A stretch of DNA of 64,000 bases, taken from NCBI GenBank assembly GCA_934119955.1, contig CAKOSZ010000002.1, positions 62,001 to 126,000 on the forward strand, given 5' to 3'. Each line of letters opens with the position of its first letter. Position 1 is the first letter of the stretch. Positions 61,856-64,000 of this stretch are shown here, in pieces. A program made the translations under genes and the position numbers. The notes below the pieces were generated by a model. That model had not been told where the DNA came from, searched no databases, and saw only the letters and a list, made by a program, of their open reading frames with translations. Source of the stretch: an uncultured Bacilli bacterium (GTDB lineage: Bacteria > Bacillota_I > Bacilli_A > RF39 > UBA660).

Positions 61856-63286
61856 ATGTTAGAAAAAGAATTTTTAGAATATGGTTTTTCATTTAATGAA
61901 TACCAAGAAATAATTAGTAGTTATACCTTTAACAATGTAAGGGAAGATATTATATTAAGACATTTTAAAGAAAATAATTTATTTTTTGAACAATATGGTT
62001 ATACAAGAGAAAATATAATTAAAATGACTTTATCTTTACCACAAATATATAGTTTAAGTGTAGAAAATATAAAGCAAAAAATAGATGATTTGATTCAACT
62101 TGGATATACAAGAGAAAATATAATAAAAATGACTTTGTCCTTACCAACAATATATGGATATAGTATAGAAAATATAAAGCAAAAAATAAATGATTTAATT
62201 CAACTTGGTTACACAAGAGAAAATATAATAAAAATGACTTTGTCCTTACCAACAATATATGGATATAGTATAGAAAATATAAAGCAAAAAATAAATGATT
62301 TAATTCAACTTGGATATACAAGAGAAAATATAATAAAAATGACTTTGTTTTTACCACAAATATATAGTTTAAGTATAGAAAATATAAAGCAAAAAATAAA
62401 TGATTTGATCCAATTTGGTTATACAAGAGAAAATATAATAAAAATGACTTTTTCTTTACCACAAATATATGGTCATAGTATAGAAAATATAAAGCAAAAA
62501 ATAAACGACTTAATCCAACTTGGTTACACAAGAGACGAAGTCATCAAAATGACTAAATTATCACCATCAATATATGGTCATAGTATGGAAAATATAAGGC
62601 AAAAAATAAATGATTTAATTCAACTTGGTTATACAAGAGAAAATATAATAAAAATGACCAAAATATTTCCATCAATATATAGTCGTAGTATAGAAAATAT
62701 AAAGCAAAAAATAAATGACTTAATCCAACTTGGTTATACAAGAGAAGATGTTATAAAAATGACTTTGTCTTTACCATCAATATATGGTTTAAGTATAGAA
62801 AATATAAAGCAAAAAATAAATGATTTGATCCAACTTGGTTATACAAGAGAAGATGTTATAAAAATGACTTTGTCTTTACCAACAATATATGGTTTAAGTA
62901 TTGAAAATCTAAGTCAAAAAATAAATGATTTAATCCAACTTGGATATACAAGAGAAAATGTGATAAAAATGACTTTGTCTTTACCAACAATATATGGTTT
63001 AAGTATTGAAAATCTAAGACAAAAAACAGAATTTTTTAATGCAATAGGATTACATGACATATTTATAAATAACTCTAAATATTTAATGCAAAGCATTACT
63101 TTGTCATATGCTAGATATAAGTTTTATTTAGAAAAAGGTATAAATATAGATACTAATAATTATCGAAGATTATTTACTGATCAAAAAAAATTTGAAAAAT
63201 CATATGGAATTACTAAGAAAGAATTAATTTCAAGGTATAATTATGATAAATATTTGGAGGAGTTACAAAATGCAAGAGTTATATAA
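61856..63286 (+). CDS. mTERF-like helical repeat protein
   Basis: 476 residues from ATG 61856 (AGAGG upstream; ATG 61835 precedes that site). Ten tandem 35-residue repeats (about residues 48-397) of pattern GYTRENIIKMTLSLPxIY, then GxSIENIKQKINDLIQL. The pattern fits the mTERF motif ('LGxs.e.i.kml..Px.l..s.enlkpk..fL..lG') of mitochondrial/plastid nucleic acid-binding solenoids. No signal or membrane span. Probably binds nucleic acid or protein. Follows polC by 39 bases. Confidence 0.7.
   Translation: MLEKEFLEYGFSFNEYQEIISSYTFNNVREDIILRHFKENNLFFEQYGYTRENIIKMTLSLPQIYSLSVENIKQKIDDLIQLGYTRENIIKMTLSLPTIYGYSIENIKQKINDLIQLGYTRENIIKMTLSLPTIYGYSIENIKQKINDLIQLGYTRENIIKMTLFLPQIYSLSIENIKQKINDLIQFGYTRENIIKMTFSLPQIYGHSIENIKQKINDLIQLGYTRDEVIKMTKLSPSIYGHSMENIRQKINDLIQLGYTRENIIKMTKIFPSIYSRSIENIKQKINDLIQLGYTREDVIKMTLSLPSIYGLSIENIKQKINDLIQLGYTREDVIKMTLSLPTIYGLSIENLSQKINDLIQLGYTRENVIKMTLSLPTIYGLSIENLRQKTEFFNAIGLHDIFINNSKYLMQSITLSYARYKFYLEKGINIDTNNYRRLFTDQKKFEKSYGITKKELISRYNYDKYLEELQNARVI
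61997..63046 (+). repeat. Ten tandem 105-bp coding repeats
   Basis: Unit boundaries at 61997 + n x 105. Several adjacent units are nearly identical in DNA (for example 62102-62206 and 62207-62311), while others vary at the same few residues. This indicates recent unit duplication and possible length variation. Confidence 0.92.
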
Positions 63287-63665
63287 TTTAGAAATAGATG
63301 AAAATACTTTATTAACTATGGTAGAAATGAATCCTGAACTTAAAGAATTAACAAATAAAGAAATATTAGATAAAGTGAATTTATTAGAAATAATTAATTG
63401 TAATAAAAGGCAAATTAGAAATATTATAAGTAGTAATTCTTTATATTTAACTAGATTAAATACAGATATTAAAAAATTAATAAATTATTTATTATCAGTT
63501 GGTTTTAAAGATTTAAATATATTATTTGAAGCAAATCCCTATATATTAAATTTAGATGAATTTGAAGTAAAAGATTATATTGATAAAAAAATTAAATCAG
63601 GAGAACTACTTAGTAATATAGTAGATGATTTGGATACTAATCCATATTTGTTTTTAGAAATGTAA
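63270..63665 (+). CDS. Small mTERF-like protein
   Basis: 131 residues from ATG 63270, with GGAGG upstream, overlapping the previous gene by 17 bases. Residues about 40-125 contain two degenerate motifs of the same helical type (IINCNKRQIRNIISSNSLYL ... LLSVGFKDLNILFEANPYIL). Probably coupled to and working with the larger repeat protein. Function unknown. Confidence 0.55.
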   Translation: MQELYNLEIDENTLLTMVEMNPELKELTNKEILDKVNLLEIINCNKRQIRNIISSNSLYLTRLNTDIKKLINYLLSVGFKDLNILFEANPYILNLDEFEVKDYIDKKIKSGELLSNIVDDLDTNPYLFLEM

Positions 63666-63699
63666 TAATATTTTAACATATTAAAATTTCAAAAAAAGG

Positions 63700-63728
63700 T
63701 TTACATTTTAATATTAAAATGATACAAT
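63700..63728 (+). promoter_or_regulatory. Promoter of the phenylalanine T-box unit
   Basis: TTTACA, 17-base spacer, TACAAT with TGA extended -10. Confidence 0.6.
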
Positions 63729-63744
63729 ATGCTTGTATTTATTG

Positions 63745-63914
63745 ATGCGAGAAGAGTAGTAATTTAAATTTTTATTTAAAGAGAGTTAGTGGATGGTGTA
63801 AACTAATAGTAAAATTAAATGAATTCAATTTTCAAAATAAAACGTTAATCGCGTTAAGATTTAGAGTAAAACTAAGAATGGTACCGTCATATGACTTCTT
63901 TACCATTCTTTTTG
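63745..63914 (+). promoter_or_regulatory. T-box riboswitch, specifier TTC (phenylalanine)
   Basis: GAAGAGTAGTAA at the stem base, AGAGAGTTAGTGGATGGTGTAAACTAA apical part is split between 63779 and 63805, then the specifier loop GAA-TTC-A (TTC at 63824-63826). The T-box motif GAATGGTACCGTC is at 63877-63889. The terminator AAGAATGGTA/TACCATTCTT plus T run is at 63874-63914. Uncharged tRNA-Phe should switch on the operon that begins with the partial gene below. Confidence 0.85.
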
Positions 63915-63932
63915 TTACTAAAAAGGAGGAGT

Positions 63933-64000
63933 ATGAAAAAAGCAGTTTTATTAATTCATGGTTTTGTTGGTTCACTATACGATAATGAGTATTTAATGAA
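63933..64000 (+). CDS. Alpha/beta hydrolase, N-terminal fragment (cut by window end)
   Basis: Only 22 residues are in the window: KKAVLLIHGFVGSLYDNEYL. LIHGFVGS is the oxyanion-hole HG motif typical of carboxylesterase-like alpha/beta hydrolases. AAGGAGGAG precedes the start. It is the first gene behind the Phe T-box, so genes such as pheS-pheT may follow outside the window. Confidence 0.7.
   Translation, partial: MKKAVLLIHGFVGSLYDNEYLM

Noticed and set aside
62019..62741. Long minus-strand frames opposite the mTERF-like gene
   Set aside because: They are mirror images of the coding repeats, with low-complexity translation and no ribosome sites.
61997..63046. Regular 105-bp repeats as a CRISPR array
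   Set aside because: There are no unique spacers. The repeats are contiguous, in frame and encode a helical repeat protein.
1..64000. tRNA or rRNA genes
   Set aside because: No cloverleaf-like GGTTCAA/GGTTCGA segments with matching arms, and no rRNA-like GC-rich stretch, were seen in the intergenic regions.

Overview
The window is very AT-rich (about a quarter G+C by eye), uses the standard code (TGA is a stop, TGG is Trp), and carries PolC, two T-box leaders, forespore sigma-G and a gerA-gerC-gerB spore germination operon. That combination points to a low-GC, spore-forming Bacillota, probably an uncultured gut-type lineage of Bacilli or Clostridia with a compact genome. I cannot name the species from sequence alone.

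Layout. 1-8.6 kb is the end of an extracellular or capsular polysaccharide locus: two GT4 glycosyltransferases, a Wzy-type polymerase, a Wzx-type flippase, an N-acyltransferase, two left-handed beta-helix acetyltransferases, a membrane-anchored beta-propeller protein and a UDP-sugar epimerase. It is followed by ugd (UDP-glucuronate supply) and a yerB-like membrane protein. 11.3-17.8 kb is an accessory block (micro-ORF, nucleotidyltransferase, group II PLP decarboxylase, phosphodiesterase, divergent LeuRS-like synthetase). 18-25 kb is mostly core genes (sigG, lipoprotein, acyltransferase, rluB, membrane proteins, HU, CCA-adding enzyme). 25-28.2 kb is the germination operon on the minus strand, with an IS605-type tnpB/omegaRNA element inserted just upstream. 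29.9-37.2 kb holds rlmD-type methyltransferase, nitroreductase, pyrG, mntP, a metallo-beta-lactamase-fold protein, a TSCPD protein and maf. 37.5-39.5 kb is a secreted protein with two variable lectin-like regions. 39.5-49.5 kb holds T-box-argS, a GHL10 protein, rnc, a pseudopilin and comEA-comEC. 49.5-54.4 kb is a second accessory island (DUF1016 nuclease, broken CheD-like gene, truncated comEC copy, dinD, JAMM protein, degenerate dinD, deleted IS605 copy). 54.4-64 kb holds uppS, dacF, polC, two mTERF-like repeat proteins and a phenylalanine T-box at the window edge.

Main points of interest. (1) The 37.5 kb protein carries two copies of a variable region that differ in 13 codons with no C/T differences, and every difference fits adenine-directed mutagenesis. 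This is the signature of a diversity-generating retroelement target, yet no reverse transcriptase or template repeat lies in the window. (2) Accessory genes repeatedly sit between an intact gene and a second copy of that gene's 3' end: yerB (105 bp), comEC (573 bp) and possibly the epimerase (about 45 bp). This suggests a recurrent integration mode, for example single-crossover insertion of circular DNA. (3) The accessory LeuRS-like enzyme has a rewritten amino-acid pocket and sits with a PLP decarboxylase, which suggests a non-housekeeping pathway. (4) A tnpB-deleted IS605 copy keeps a 159-nt right end/omegaRNA identical to that of the intact element, although the rest has diverged. (5) The sigG ribosome-binding site is buried in a 17-bp hairpin. 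(6) mTERF-type repeats, best known from mitochondria and plastids, occur in two bacterial genes.

All functional assignments are from motif reading only. No database search was run.
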